DNA from: a virus
Virus record (IMG/VR): IMGVR_UViG_3300044949_001773
Span: 62,001-126,000 of that record
Direction: 5' to 3' (one strand)
DNA length: 64,000 nucleotides
Below the pieces are notes generated by a model. That model was given only the letters and a program-made list of their open reading frames with translations, did no database searches and was not told the DNA's origin. Within the stretch, counting starts at the first letter, position 1, and every line of letters starts with the position of its first letter. The position numbers were made by a program, and so were the translations under genes. Shown one piece after another: positions 8,437 through 15,692 of the stretch.

Positions 8437-10694
8437 TGATTGAACAGGGTTTTTTAAAGAAACATTTTGTAGGTCGTGATGGGTTTATTTGGTGGATAGG
8501 TCAGGTTGTAAAAGAATCCGAATGGGTTGTTAATCATCCAGGAAATAGAACTCCGACTACAAATGATCATAAGGGATTTGATTATCGTTATAAAGTTCGC
8601 ATCATGGGATACCACCCAGAGGAGGTTACTGATGCGGATCTTCCTTGGGCTTCAATTATGCTTCCTGTCACTGCTGGTTCTGGAGCAAGGGGTTCTTCAT
8701 GCTCTCCAGCATTAAGTCAGGGCGATTTTGTTTATGGATTTTTTCTTGATGGAGAAGATGCCCAGACTCCTATTATTATGGGAATTATTGGCAATAATCA
8801 ATATGTTTCTATATTAAAGTCACCATCCCAATCAATCTTTCTACCATTTTCTGGATTTACAAACAGAGATACTGTTCCTAGATATGCTCTTCCTCTAGAA
8901 AATGAAGATGGAAAAGCAAAGCAACAGACTAATCCGGAATCATCAAAATCTACAACAAACAAAACGGCAATTGAATCTAATGTCGGTCTTGAAGGTAGAA
9001 CTGATGGCGCATCCAAACAGCAAATGGATGAAGGAAAAAGAAAAATACCATTACAAAGAACTTCTGATTGCGAACCGGTTCCTTTAAGCAAAATACAAAC
9101 TTCTATAAAAAACTTGATTGCCGATATTCAAAAAATAAGAAAATCTGCGTCTGATTGGAAAACAAAAGTATCTACTAAAATTGACAATATTGAAACGCAA
9201 ATTAAAAAGAAAATTGATGATGCTGCTGGATATATTACTGGGGGTATTAAATGGCTGATTTCAGAGGTTAAAAAATATATAACAAAAAAAGTAAATGATA
9301 CTTTAAAAGATACTTACTATGCGATTTTTCCAAATCAGCGTCCGAAGTTAAAGGAAGCCGTTGAAAAATGCAATAATCTTATTGCTTGCTTGTTTAGAAA
9401 GATAATTAGCAACCTACTAAAAATGGTAGGTAAATTTTTATTGGAAGCAGCAGATAAATTTATCACCACTCCTCTTTGTGCTGTTGAGAATTTTGTTGGA
9501 GCATTGGTTGGAAAATTAACAAATCTTATAACATCGGCATTAGACGCAATCTTAGCCCCAATCAAAGCAATACTTGGAGTATTTGATTTAGCAGATGGAA
9601 TCTTAAGTTTTGTAATTGATCTATTGAGTTTCTTATCTTGCGACGAAAAGCCAAACTGCGCAGAAATTAAAGAGTGGAGTATTTGGGATGGTCCATCAAA
9701 TCTCCCTTCTATAGACTTAAGCTCTTTAGTTGGAAAAGTTAAATCGTTTGCTAATTCAGTTAAACAAAGCATCAATCCAGATAATTTTGATTTTGATTTA
9801 GATTTTAGTGATGTTTTTCAAGATACATGTAACGTTGGAGCATTGTTCTGCGGACCTCCAAACGTTGAATTTTTTGGAGGTGGTGGATCTGGAGCTGCTG
9901 GAAATGCAATTATCGGAGCTGCTGGAAATATTTTAGGAGTGGATATTATTACTCCAGGTTCTGGATACACTGAAAGTCCATTTGTAAATTTTGTAGACCC
10001 ATGCGGAAAGGGAAGGGGTGCTGTAGGAAGAGTTAGAATTAATTCTAGAGGTGAAGTTGATGATGTTGTTATGGAAGAATCTGGATATGGATACTTAACA
10101 GGTCCTGATGGAAGTCGTGGAGGAGATGGAAGAGTTTTTGCTGAACCTGGAGATACCATTGTAAAAAGATCCGATGGAAAATATGACTTACCATATTCCG
10201 CAGGAGACCTTATAAATTTACTTCCCGGAGATGAAGTACAATCTTGTTCAAAAGCACCGTATACTGTATCAGAAGCTGGAACTATTGTAGCTCCTTATTG
10301 TTCTGATACTATTCCAGTAGTTCCAGATACGAATCTCCCATTGAATGATGAAGGAAAATATCCAGTTGTACTTGAAATAAAAGACATATATATTTCTGAT
10401 CCTGGATTTAATTATGATGAAAAAGACAATGTTGTTGTTTCTGAAGGGGATGTTGATTTGACAATAAATGTTGATGATGTTGGATCTGTAACAAAGGTAA
10501 ATGTAAATAAATCAGGAGTTGGATTTAGAAATATTCCAACAATCTTCATTGAGTCTGATACTGGATATAATGCCAAGTTAATACCAGTATTTAATGTTAA
10601 AAGAATCGGCCCTCCAACAGAAGAGGAAATTCAAAGCTCTATATTCTTAGATCATATTACAGTAATAGATTGTGTAGGAAAGTTTAATGTCTAA
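8436..10694 (+). CDS. gp5: Baseplate spike/hub protein with gp5-like OB domain
   Basis: 752 residues. About 1-130 is a gp5/VgrG-type OB domain: FVGRDGFIWWIGQVV, RYKVRIMGYHP, PWASIMLPVT and QGDFVYGFFLDGE are its usual strands. Residues about 215-410 are helical and partly hydrophobic, with amphipathic and Cys-containing segments. About 490-740 carries beta modules around GSGYTESP and FNYDEKDN like those in the fiber genes. I see no lysozyme domain, unlike T4 gp5; that activity seems to be on the gene at 5127. The ATG overlaps the cp12 stop (TAATG). The next gene encodes what looks like the missing beta-helix. Confidence 0.7.
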   Translation: MIEQGFLKKHFVGRDGFIWWIGQVVKESEWVVNHPGNRTPTTNDHKGFDYRYKVRIMGYHPEEVTDADLPWASIMLPVTAGSGARGSSCSPALSQGDFVYGFFLDGEDAQTPIIMGIIGNNQYVSILKSPSQSIFLPFSGFTNRDTVPRYALPLENEDGKAKQQTNPESSKSTTNKTAIESNVGLEGRTDGASKQQMDEGKRKIPLQRTSDCEPVPLSKIQTSIKNLIADIQKIRKSASDWKTKVSTKIDNIETQIKKKIDDAAGYITGGIKWLISEVKKYITKKVNDTLKDTYYAIFPNQRPKLKEAVEKCNNLIACLFRKIISNLLKMVGKFLLEAADKFITTPLCAVENFVGALVGKLTNLITSALDAILAPIKAILGVFDLADGILSFVIDLLSFLSCDEKPNCAEIKEWSIWDGPSNLPSIDLSSLVGKVKSFANSVKQSINPDNFDFDLDFSDVFQDTCNVGALFCGPPNVEFFGGGGSGAAGNAIIGAAGNILGVDIITPGSGYTESPFVNFVDPCGKGRGAVGRVRINSRGEVDDVVMEESGYGYLTGPDGSRGGDGRVFAEPGDTIVKRSDGKYDLPYSAGDLINLLPGDEVQSCSKAPYTVSEAGTIVAPYCSDTIPVVPDTNLPLNDEGKYPVVLEIKDIYISDPGFNYDEKDNVVVSEGDVDLTINVDDVGSVTKVNVNKSGVGFRNIPTIFIESDTGYNAKLIPVFNVKRIGPPTEEEIQSSIFLDHITVIDCVGKFNV

Positions 10695-11274
10695 TAAAAT
10701 AAATTACCACTCATATAGACTTGGTAATGATCATGGAGAAATTCGCTTCGGTCATATTCATGACGATGATGTCCTTGCCGGTTTTATGGTCAGGACAGGT
10801 GAAGATGGTGGGAGACATTATATCCAAATGGAGAGTAGTGGAAGTTCTGAGAAGGGAAGAAAAGGCGGAACTATTTTTTCATCTCCAGGATCTCATGAAA
10901 TAGTTTGCGGAAAAGATGTAAACAAAGGGATCCCAGCATTCATCACTGTTGCCGAGAATGGAGATATAGTACTTAATGCCGAAAAAGGCAGAATTAGAAT
11001 AATTGCGGAAAATATTGATCTTATTGCTACTGGAAATGATGGCAAGAATGGGGTCATTACTCTTGACGGAAATGAAAAAGTAATTGTTAAAGCTCCAATT
11101 ATTGACGTAAGGTCAACGACTTCTACAAAAATTTTTTCAGAACAAACTGTAGATGTTATTGGTAAAGCCATATTAAATATATACGGCGGACTCATTGATG
11201 CTGCTGATGGAGCAACTAAAGTAAATGGTTCTAAAGGTGGAAAATATTCAAATGAACAGAGGTTTAAAAAATGA
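10687..11274 (+). CDS. Spike beta-helix protein (gp5 C-terminal-like)
   Basis: 195 residues. The opening YRLGNDHGEIRFGHIHD and later GDIVLNAEKGRIRIIAENID, GVITLDGNEKVIVKAPIID and KIFSEQTVDVIGKAILNIYG are short alternating beta repeats of the gp5 C-terminal spike/VgrG type, which make the triangular needle. It overlaps the gp5-like gene by 8 bases, so the two may be translated in a fixed ratio. This separates into two chains what T4 makes by maturation cleavage of one. Structural role inferred. Confidence 0.6.
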   Translation: MSNKINYHSYRLGNDHGEIRFGHIHDDDVLAGFMVRTGEDGGRHYIQMESSGSSEKGRKGGTIFSSPGSHEIVCGKDVNKGIPAFITVAENGDIVLNAEKGRIRIIAENIDLIATGNDGKNGVITLDGNEKVIVKAPIIDVRSTTSTKIFSEQTVDVIGKAILNIYGGLIDAADGATKVNGSKGGKYSNEQRFKK

Positions 11275-11531
11275 AATTACCAAAATCCAATTCTTATGAC
11301 TTATTTTTGAGAGGTAAATTAATTGCTTCTAATGAGATTGATCTTCCACAAGAATGGGAGTCTGTTATTGATGTCAAGTCAATTACAGTTTGTATCACTC
11401 CTATTGGAGCCACTCAAAATATTATAATTAAACGAGTAGACACTAAGAAAGTATATTTACAAAGCAGCGGAATCCCTATAGAATGTTATTATCATATTTA
11501 CGCAGATAAAAAGAAAAATGAAAGTACCTGA
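11271..11531 (+). CDS. Minimal RLRH/EYEG-family structural protein
   Basis: 86 residues that correspond to the middle of the domain in the next two genes: LFLRGKLIASNEIDLPQEW, IDVKSITVCITPIGATQNII and IECYYHIYADKK. The RLRH..EGP lead-in and the EYEG..DYPG tail are missing, so this is a stripped version of the domain. It overlaps its neighbours on both sides (ATGA at the start, 14 bases at the end). Function unknown; probably a baseplate or spike decoration. Confidence 0.6.
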   Translation: MKLPKSNSYDLFLRGKLIASNEIDLPQEWESVIDVKSITVCITPIGATQNIIIKRVDTKKVYLQSSGIPIECYYHIYADKKKNEST

Positions 11532-12288
11532 TTTATTTGTTGGAAAAAGATTATTTGTTGGAGAAGGTAATCCAATTGCTTTAGGACTTGGCCCAAAAGA
11601 AGCAAGAGGATCTGCTTACCTTGAAGGTCCAGTTATTATGGGAGATCCTGGTAGCTTTCCAATCGTAAATGCTACAGTGATGATTGGACCGAATATTAAC
11701 AGCGAATCTAGTGTTCCAGTCGTTCTTGGTGGATTATGCACTCCATTACACAATCCGTATTCTCTTTGTGTTACTGGAGACGCAGCAATATTTGACAATT
11801 TAGATGTCCAATTAAACATTGCTGCTGGTAATAATATTATTGCTCAGGGAGAAGTAATGTCCCGTTGTGGTGGACATATTCTTTCTGCTAAAAAGAACTT
11901 TGACATTCCGCACCCAACAAAAGATGGATGGAGATTGCGGCATACTTGTCCAGAAGGACCATCTAATGATGTTTATGTAAGAGGTAAAATTAAGGGATCC
12001 GATACAATAGAACTTCCGGATTATTGGATTGGATTTGTGGATCCAGAAAGTATTACAGTATCTTTAACTGCAATTGGCTCTTATCAGAATGTGATTGTAG
12101 AAAAAATAGAAAATAATAAAGTATATTTAAAATCAGAGACATCAATCAATTGTCATTATCATATTTTTGCCGAAAGGATTGATGGTGAAAAATTAATTAC
12201 CGAATATGAGGGAAATACTCCAGCCGATTATCCGGGTAATAATCAAGAATATTCTGTATCAGGATTCCACTACGATATTAAGGAGTGA
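11518..12288 (+). CDS. RLRH/EYEG-family virion protein, long form
   Basis: 256 residues. The N-terminal half begins VPDLFVGKRLFVGEGNPIAL, with GSAYLEGPVIMGDPGSFPI, GGLCTPLHNPYSLCVTGDAA and SRCGGHILSAKKNFDIPHP. The C-terminal half is the family domain: WRLRHTCPEGPSNDVYVRGK, DYWIGFVDPESITVSLTAIG and EYEGNTPADYPGNNQEYS. I recognise this pattern as common in cyanomyovirus baseplate regions, but no biochemical role is known to me. It is second in a run of three related genes, which suggests a peripheral baseplate or short fiber component. Strand-rich, no membrane segment. Confidence 0.7.
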   Translation: MKVPDLFVGKRLFVGEGNPIALGLGPKEARGSAYLEGPVIMGDPGSFPIVNATVMIGPNINSESSVPVVLGGLCTPLHNPYSLCVTGDAAIFDNLDVQLNIAAGNNIIAQGEVMSRCGGHILSAKKNFDIPHPTKDGWRLRHTCPEGPSNDVYVRGKIKGSDTIELPDYWIGFVDPESITVSLTAIGSYQNVIVEKIENNKVYLKSETSINCHYHIFAERIDGEKLITEYEGNTPADYPGNNQEYSVSGFHYDIKE

Positions 12289-12292
12289 TTAA

Positions 12293-12919
12293 ATGTCTAA
12301 CAAATTTAAGCCAAAATCCACTAAAAATAATAATTGTGACGATCCAATAACAGGCATTGCCCATCCAAGTTTTGATTATATTCATAGAACCACTACAGGA
12401 GATGATGACTATCCGATAGAAGCGTGTCCAAGATACCTTCAAGTTAATGCTAAATTTGATAATTTAAATGTATCAGGAACTGTACAAGCAACTACTTTTC
12501 AGGGAACAATTAATGTCCAATCTTGGAAAGGATTTGATATTAAACATCCAAACAAAAAAAATTATCGCTTAAGGCATATTTGCTTAGAGGGACCAGAAGC
12601 AGGAGTTTATTATAGGGGAAGACTTACTAATTCAAATATCATCAATATCCCCGAATATTGGTATGGTCTTATTGATCCAGAAACTATAACCGTAACGCTA
12701 ACACAAATTGGATATTCTCAAGATTTAATTATTGATAAAATTGAATGGGGACGTATTATTCGTATTAGATCAGGAAATGGTGCCAATATAGATTGTTATT
12801 ATACTATTCATGCAGCTCGTGTTGATGGAGATCCTCTTATTATAGAATATGAGGGAGAAACGCCTAATGATTATCCAGGAAATTCTTCTCAATTTTCTAT
12901 TTCTGGACACGACTATTGA
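12293..12919 (+). CDS. RLRH/EYEG-family virion protein, third copy
   Basis: 208 residues. It shares the family domain in full: RLRHICLEGPEAGVYYRGRL, EYWYGLIDPETITVTLTQIG, YYTIHAARVDGDPLIIEYEG and DYPGNSSQFSISGHDY. The N-terminal 75 residues are unlike those of the second copy and include NAKFDNLNVSGTVQATTFQG, a fiber-like coil element. The gene starts 4 bases after the previous stop and probably ends the hub transcription unit; a fresh late promoter follows at 12923. Confidence 0.7.
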   Translation: MSNKFKPKSTKNNNCDDPITGIAHPSFDYIHRTTTGDDDYPIEACPRYLQVNAKFDNLNVSGTVQATTFQGTINVQSWKGFDIKHPNKKNYRLRHICLEGPEAGVYYRGRLTNSNIINIPEYWYGLIDPETITVTLTQIGYSQDLIIDKIEWGRIIRIRSGNGANIDCYYTIHAARVDGDPLIIEYEGETPNDYPGNSSQFSISGHDY

Positions 12920-12922
12920 TAT

Positions 12923-12930
12923 TATAAATA
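12923..12930 (+). promoter_or_regulatory. T4-type late promoter (TATAAATA)
   Basis: Perfect TATAAATA, 18 bases before the ATG at 12949 and just after the stop at 12919. It restarts late transcription for the two fiber genes downstream. Confidence 0.7.
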
Positions 12931-12948
12931 TCTAAAAAATGACTTAAA

Positions 12949-13506
12949 ATGGCATTTGTAGGATTAAATACGGGATCTAGTCCAAACTCGGGAGATGGAG
13001 ATAGTTTACTTCAAGGTGCTATTAAAATTAACTCTGCCTTTAATGAGCTTTATACCGCACTTGGAGACGGTTCAAATTTACAGATTACAAGTGATAAAGT
13101 ATCTGAAGGAAATAATAATTTATATTTCACAAATGAAAGGGCGCAAGATACCATTGGGGAAGCAATCAATAATGGAACAAAAACTGGCATATCAGTAACT
13201 TATGATGATGCTACCAATAAAATAAATTTCTCCAATTATACTATTACAACCACATCAACTGGAAAAACTTTATCAAATCTTGAGTATTGTACAACAACTG
13301 CTAATAATATTTCACTGGTTCTTCCCGCAAGTCCTTCTGTTGGAAATAGAGTAATGGTTGGAGTTGGTGGAAATTTTGCTAATATAAAGATTGAAAGAAA
13401 TGGAAGTAATATTATGGGAATTGCTGAGGATATGACTATTGATTTTCCTTATATTACTCTAGATTTAATATATATTAATAGCGCACTAGGATGGAGAATA
13501 AGCTAA
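12949..13506 (+). CDS. Small tail fiber/collar-type structural protein
   Basis: 185 residues. The N-terminus FVGLNTGSSPNSGDGDSLLQ followed by AIKINSAFNELYTALGD is the common attachment segment of many T4-like phage fibers. NNLYFTNERAQDTIG is a coil element, and the C-terminal LVLPASPSVGNRVMVGVGG to LGWRIS is a small beta domain resembling that of the 24695 gene. Start supported by the late promoter 18 bases upstream and the motif beginning at residue 2. Exact place in the virion unknown. Confidence 0.65.
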   Translation: MAFVGLNTGSSPNSGDGDSLLQGAIKINSAFNELYTALGDGSNLQITSDKVSEGNNNLYFTNERAQDTIGEAINNGTKTGISVTYDDATNKINFSNYTITTTSTGKTLSNLEYCTTTANNISLVLPASPSVGNRVMVGVGGNFANIKIERNGSNIMGIAEDMTIDFPYITLDLIYINSALGWRIS

Positions 13507-13507
13507 T

Positions 13508-14434
13508 ATGAGTACCTTAAGTCAATTTTTTGGTAATAGGGGTAGTAGTGAAATTGTACCTATTGAAGTGTGTCTTATTGGAGGCGGAGGAGGTGGCGGT
13601 TGCGATACCACTAATTCTCCCGGAGGAGGTGCTGGCCAAGTTAGATATCTTTTATTAAATGTAAATAAAGGTATCCAATACGATATTATCATAGGCGCAG
13701 GTGGAAGAGGTGGTAGTGTAAATCATGAACCAAATACGCCATTAAATGGTGAGCCAACTTATTTCGGATCTTACTTTGCCGATGGAGGAAATGGATACGG
13801 TCAACCTACAACATTTGGATCAACCGCAGGAGCTTTGCCTGGTGTAACTCCACCCTCTGTAGTTTTTAATTCAAGCCAATCTGCAGATGGATTTTCTTTA
13901 CAGAGAAGTGGAAATGTTGGGTTTTTTGGAACTGAATACGAAGTATCTACTTCTGATCCGGATGGACCAATTGGTGGCGGTGGAGGTGGAGCAGGCGGCC
14001 CATCCCCAATCAAAAAGCTATTGGATTTTAATGAATTTCAGGGAACATCTGGCGATGGTCATCTTGGAATTAATTTATCATTTATAGGATATCCAACACT
14101 TAGGGTTGCTGGTGGAGGCGGTGGAGCAGGATCTTCTACTAATAATAGTTCTAGGGGGTCCGGTGTTGATGGAGGTGGCAGTGGCGGTAGTCGAAATAAT
14201 CCTGCCGGAAACGGAACAGCAAACACTGGCGGTGGAGGCGGTGGAGGTAATAGAAGTACTACTTATCCTGTGCCAAGTCTTCTTGGAGGTGGCAAAGGCG
14301 GATCGGGACTTGTTATTATAAGATATCCGGACGATTATCCAGCTGCAACTGTAAATAATAACGCGACTACGCCAGCGCAGTCTGGGTTTAGAGTTTATCG
14401 ATGGAATGCTTCTGGGTCAATAATTTTTAATTAA
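13508..14434 (+). CDS. Glycine-rich adhesin-like tail fiber protein
   Basis: 308 residues, with many runs of glycine: LIGGGGGGGCDTTNSPGGGA, GGGGGGAGGPSP, RVAGGGGGAGSS and GGGGGGGNRST. These recall the polyglycine-II sandwich of T2/T6-type gp38 adhesins, where loops between Gly-rich strands bind the host receptor. It ends in SGLVIIRYPDDYP, then a short FRVYRWNASGSIIF tail. It starts 1 base after the preceding stop. A related Gly-rich block sits in the 21165 protein. Receptor binding is inferred. Confidence 0.65.
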   Translation: MSTLSQFFGNRGSSEIVPIEVCLIGGGGGGGCDTTNSPGGGAGQVRYLLLNVNKGIQYDIIIGAGGRGGSVNHEPNTPLNGEPTYFGSYFADGGNGYGQPTTFGSTAGALPGVTPPSVVFNSSQSADGFSLQRSGNVGFFGTEYEVSTSDPDGPIGGGGGGAGGPSPIKKLLDFNEFQGTSGDGHLGINLSFIGYPTLRVAGGGGGAGSSTNNSSRGSGVDGGGSGGSRNNPAGNGTANTGGGGGGGNRSTTYPVPSLLGGGKGGSGLVIIRYPDDYPAATVNNNATTPAQSGFRVYRWNASGSIIFN

Positions 14435-14439
14435 AGGCA

Positions 14440-14468
14440 TTGACATCCTTCCAAGAGTGTCCTATACT
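14440..14468 (+). promoter_or_regulatory. Host sigma70-type promoter (TTGACA-17-TATACT)
   Basis: A perfect -35 TTGACA (14440-14445), 17-base spacer and TATACT -10 (14463-14468), one base from consensus. The predicted start is near 14475, about 20 bases before the ATG at 14494. The inverted repeat TTCGT-AAAC-ACGAA (14472-14485) spans the start. It would allow the small genes downstream to be read by host polymerase. Confidence 0.8.
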
Positions 14469-14493
14469 ACGTTCGTAAACACGAAATCATTCA

Positions 14494-14676
14494 ATGCGAG
14501 ACGAGTACCTGACACGCTGTGTTGTAGATCCCATTAAGCGCACTGTATATCTTTATTCTAATGAAGGATCTACAAAAGAAGTGGTCTGTGAAACGGTGGA
14601 TGAATTTATGAATGTATTAGAGTTTGTTCGTTCTACAGTAGATGAAGAAACTCTTTCATATGCATCTCCACTATAA
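14494..14676 (+). CDS. Small conserved-looking protein of unknown function (60 aa)
   Basis: 60 residues starting MRDEYLTRCVVDPIKRTVYL, acidic toward the C-terminus with a predicted mixed beta/alpha fold. I do not recognise a named family. It is the first gene behind the sigma70-type promoter at 14440, which is the main support for its being real, with codon use like its neighbours. The 5' untranslated region is about 20 bases and has no Shine-Dalgarno. Early or middle expression is inferred. Confidence 0.65.
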   Translation: MRDEYLTRCVVDPIKRTVYLYSNEGSTKEVVCETVDEFMNVLEFVRSTVDEETLSYASPL

Positions 14677-14684
14677 TATCTTAG

Positions 14685-14692
14685 CATAAATA
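14685..14692 (+). promoter_or_regulatory. Possible late promoter (CATAAATA)
   Basis: CATAAATA 23 bases before the ATG at 14716, one mismatch to the late consensus. It would give the middle genes of this island a late start too. Confidence 0.4.
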
Positions 14693-14715
14693 TTGAATGT
14701 ACGAGGAACTTCCAT

Positions 14716-14985
14716 ATGAAGTACAGAATAGATACTACATATGCTTGGTACAATAATAAGTCTATTATAGTCTTTATGTATTTTATCAATGGTGTTCCTT
14801 TTACATTTGATGACATTCCTGACAGTTACATGTATGATTGCGAAGTATTAGAAATCGCAGACAATAATAGAACTTTTGAGCCTGAAGATTTGTACAAAGC
14901 ATCATTTTATTTAATTGATGAAGAATGTCATCCTATGTTATTTGAAGTTGAACTTGAAAATCCAGAAATGTTACCGGTAGATTAA
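14716..14985 (+). CDS. Unidentified acidic small protein (89 aa)
   Basis: 89 residues, opening MKYRIDTTYAWYNNKSIIVF and ending with many Glu and Asp. The WYNN and FINGVPFTFDDIPD stretches suggest a compact beta fold; no membrane segment beyond one hydrophobic strand. Preceded by a GAGGAA ribosome-binding site about 8 bases upstream. The next gene begins 8 bases after its stop. No function can be assigned. Confidence 0.6.
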   Translation: MKYRIDTTYAWYNNKSIIVFMYFINGVPFTFDDIPDSYMYDCEVLEIADNNRTFEPEDLYKASFYLIDEECHPMLFEVELENPEMLPVD

Positions 14986-14993
14986 GAGGTATT

Positions 14994-15164
14994 ATGTCAT
15001 TAATATCACAGCAAGATCGCAAAAATGTTGTTGAAGCTTTGGACTTTTATCTCTTCAGCAAAGGACCAGATTTTGCGGAAGAGAAAAGAGCGGAGTTTAA
15101 TGCTCTTCTCAATTGGATTAAACTAGAACATTTCAAACATGAAGATTCAAATCTGGTACTGTAA
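14994..15164 (+). CDS. Small helical protein of unknown function (56 aa)
   Basis: The ATG at 14994 opens 56 codons, beginning MSLISQQDRKNVVEALDFYL and ending with EDSNLVL. The sequence is alpha-helical, with charged and aromatic residues spaced as in an amphipathic helix. An AAGAGGT ribosome-binding site lies 7 bases upstream. Its last 26 bases overlap the start of the next gene in another frame. Function unknown. Confidence 0.6.
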   Translation: MSLISQQDRKNVVEALDFYLFSKGPDFAEEKRAEFNALLNWIKLEHFKHEDSNLVL

Positions 15165-15309
15165 GGAAATGACTCTGTGGAGATGGGTAGTTACGGATTC
15201 TTCCAGACCAATATGTAAACAAGAATCTGGTCAGAACCAAGATTTTCATAAAGCTTTAACAGAAGTTGAATCTATTATAAATTATTTTATAGATATAAAG
15301 AATAAATAA
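15139..15309 (+). CDS. Small protein of unknown function, overlapping frame (56 aa)
   Basis: The ATG at 15139, inside the end of the previous gene, opens 56 codons starting MKIQIWYCKEMTLWRWVVTD and ending in an isoleucine-rich helix. The early WYCKE..LWRW pattern, rich in Trp, looks conserved and reminds me of short proteins seen in cyanophage genomes. The frame fills the 146-base gap that otherwise has no gene, and its stop touches the ATG of the next one, which supports coupling. Function unknown. Confidence 0.6.
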   Translation: MKIQIWYCKEMTLWRWVVTDSSRPICKQESGQNQDFHKALTEVESIINYFIDIKNK

Positions 15310-15555
15310 ATGCTTACTTATAGAGAATTTTACGAGATTTGCGAGGGAAAAAAATCAACAGATCCCCCTCACGCAGTTCCGGGATCTGTTAAAGATTTGG
15401 GAGATGGTGCTAGAACTTATACTCTTCAATCTTATACCGGCCCTTCAGGACCACCATCTAAAAAAGAAATAGAAAAAACAGTAATTAGTAAAAGCGGTGG
15501 TAAAGAAGTGAAGAAATATGTTAAAGCAAGAGATAAGAAGAAGAAAAATCCTTGA
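15310..15555 (+). CDS. Basic small protein of unknown function (81 aa)
   Basis: 81 residues. MLTYREFYEICEGKKS is a short helix; the middle is Pro/Gly-rich (QSYTGPSGPPSKKE) and the end is strongly basic (KYVKARDKKKKNP), so nucleic-acid or capsid-interior binding is possible but unproven. The start follows the previous stop directly. The C-terminal codons overlap the -35 box of the promoter at 15552. Confidence 0.6.
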   Translation: MLTYREFYEICEGKKSTDPPHAVPGSVKDLGDGARTYTLQSYTGPSGPPSKKEIEKTVISKSGGKEVKKYVKARDKKKKNP

Positions 15556-15580
15556 CACATATTTAAATTTGACTTATAAT
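15552..15580 (+). promoter_or_regulatory. Consensus sigma70 promoter (TTGACA-17-TATAAT)
   Basis: TTGACA (15552-15557) and TATAAT (15575-15580) both match consensus with the ideal 17-base spacing, a rare perfect promoter. Transcription should start near 15587, and a terminator-like hairpin follows only about 60 bases later. Confidence 0.85.
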
Positions 15581-15586
15581 TATAGT

Positions 15587-15650
15587 GCGATACGTAAGTA
15601 TCAGTGACCCAAAATGTGTGACTTCAAAACCTCCTTCTGGAGGTTTTGTT
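15587..15650 (+). ncRNA. Candidate short noncoding RNA (about 64 nt)
   Basis: Between the perfect promoter and a terminator hairpin lies a segment with no convincing reading frame. The RNA would begin with a hairpin GATAC-GTAA-GTATC (15589-15602), a five-pair stem with a GNRA-type tetraloop. It then has a single-stranded middle and ends with the stem AAAACCTCC/GGAGGTTTT. This is the classic plan of a small regulatory RNA. Alternatively it is a short attenuated leader before the giant late gene. Confidence 0.5.
15626..15650 (+). terminator. Intrinsic terminator-like hairpin
   Basis: AAAACCTCC (15626-15634), loop TTCT, GGAGGTTTT (15639-15647), a perfect nine-pair stem followed by GTTG. The T-run is short but the A-rich/T-rich foot makes it work in either direction. 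Confidence 0.7.
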
Positions 15651-15654
15651 GTAT

Positions 15655-15662
15655 GATAAATA
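15655..15662 (+). promoter_or_regulatory. Late promoter (GATAAATA) for the giant structural gene
   Basis: GATAAATA 30 bases before the ATG at 15693. It lies in a 16-base string, ATAAATAAATTATAAG (15656-15671), that also occurs before the 5354-codon gene at 44216-44231. Confidence 0.6.
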
Positions 15663-15692
15663 AATTATAAGAAACCGTATAAGTGCAATAAA

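Noticed and set aside
13801-14013. Proline-rich reverse-strand frame opposite the glycine-rich gene
   Set aside because: It is the mirror of the Gly codons and has no ribosome-binding site.
15301-15308. AATAAATA just before the ATG at 15310
   Set aside because: It is the end of the previous gene and only one base from the start codon, too close for a late promoter.
15614-15670. An 18-codon frame MCDFKTSFWRFCCMINKL over the terminator hairpin
   Set aside because: No ribosome-binding site, and it depends on the hairpin sequence; the structural reading as RNA fits better.
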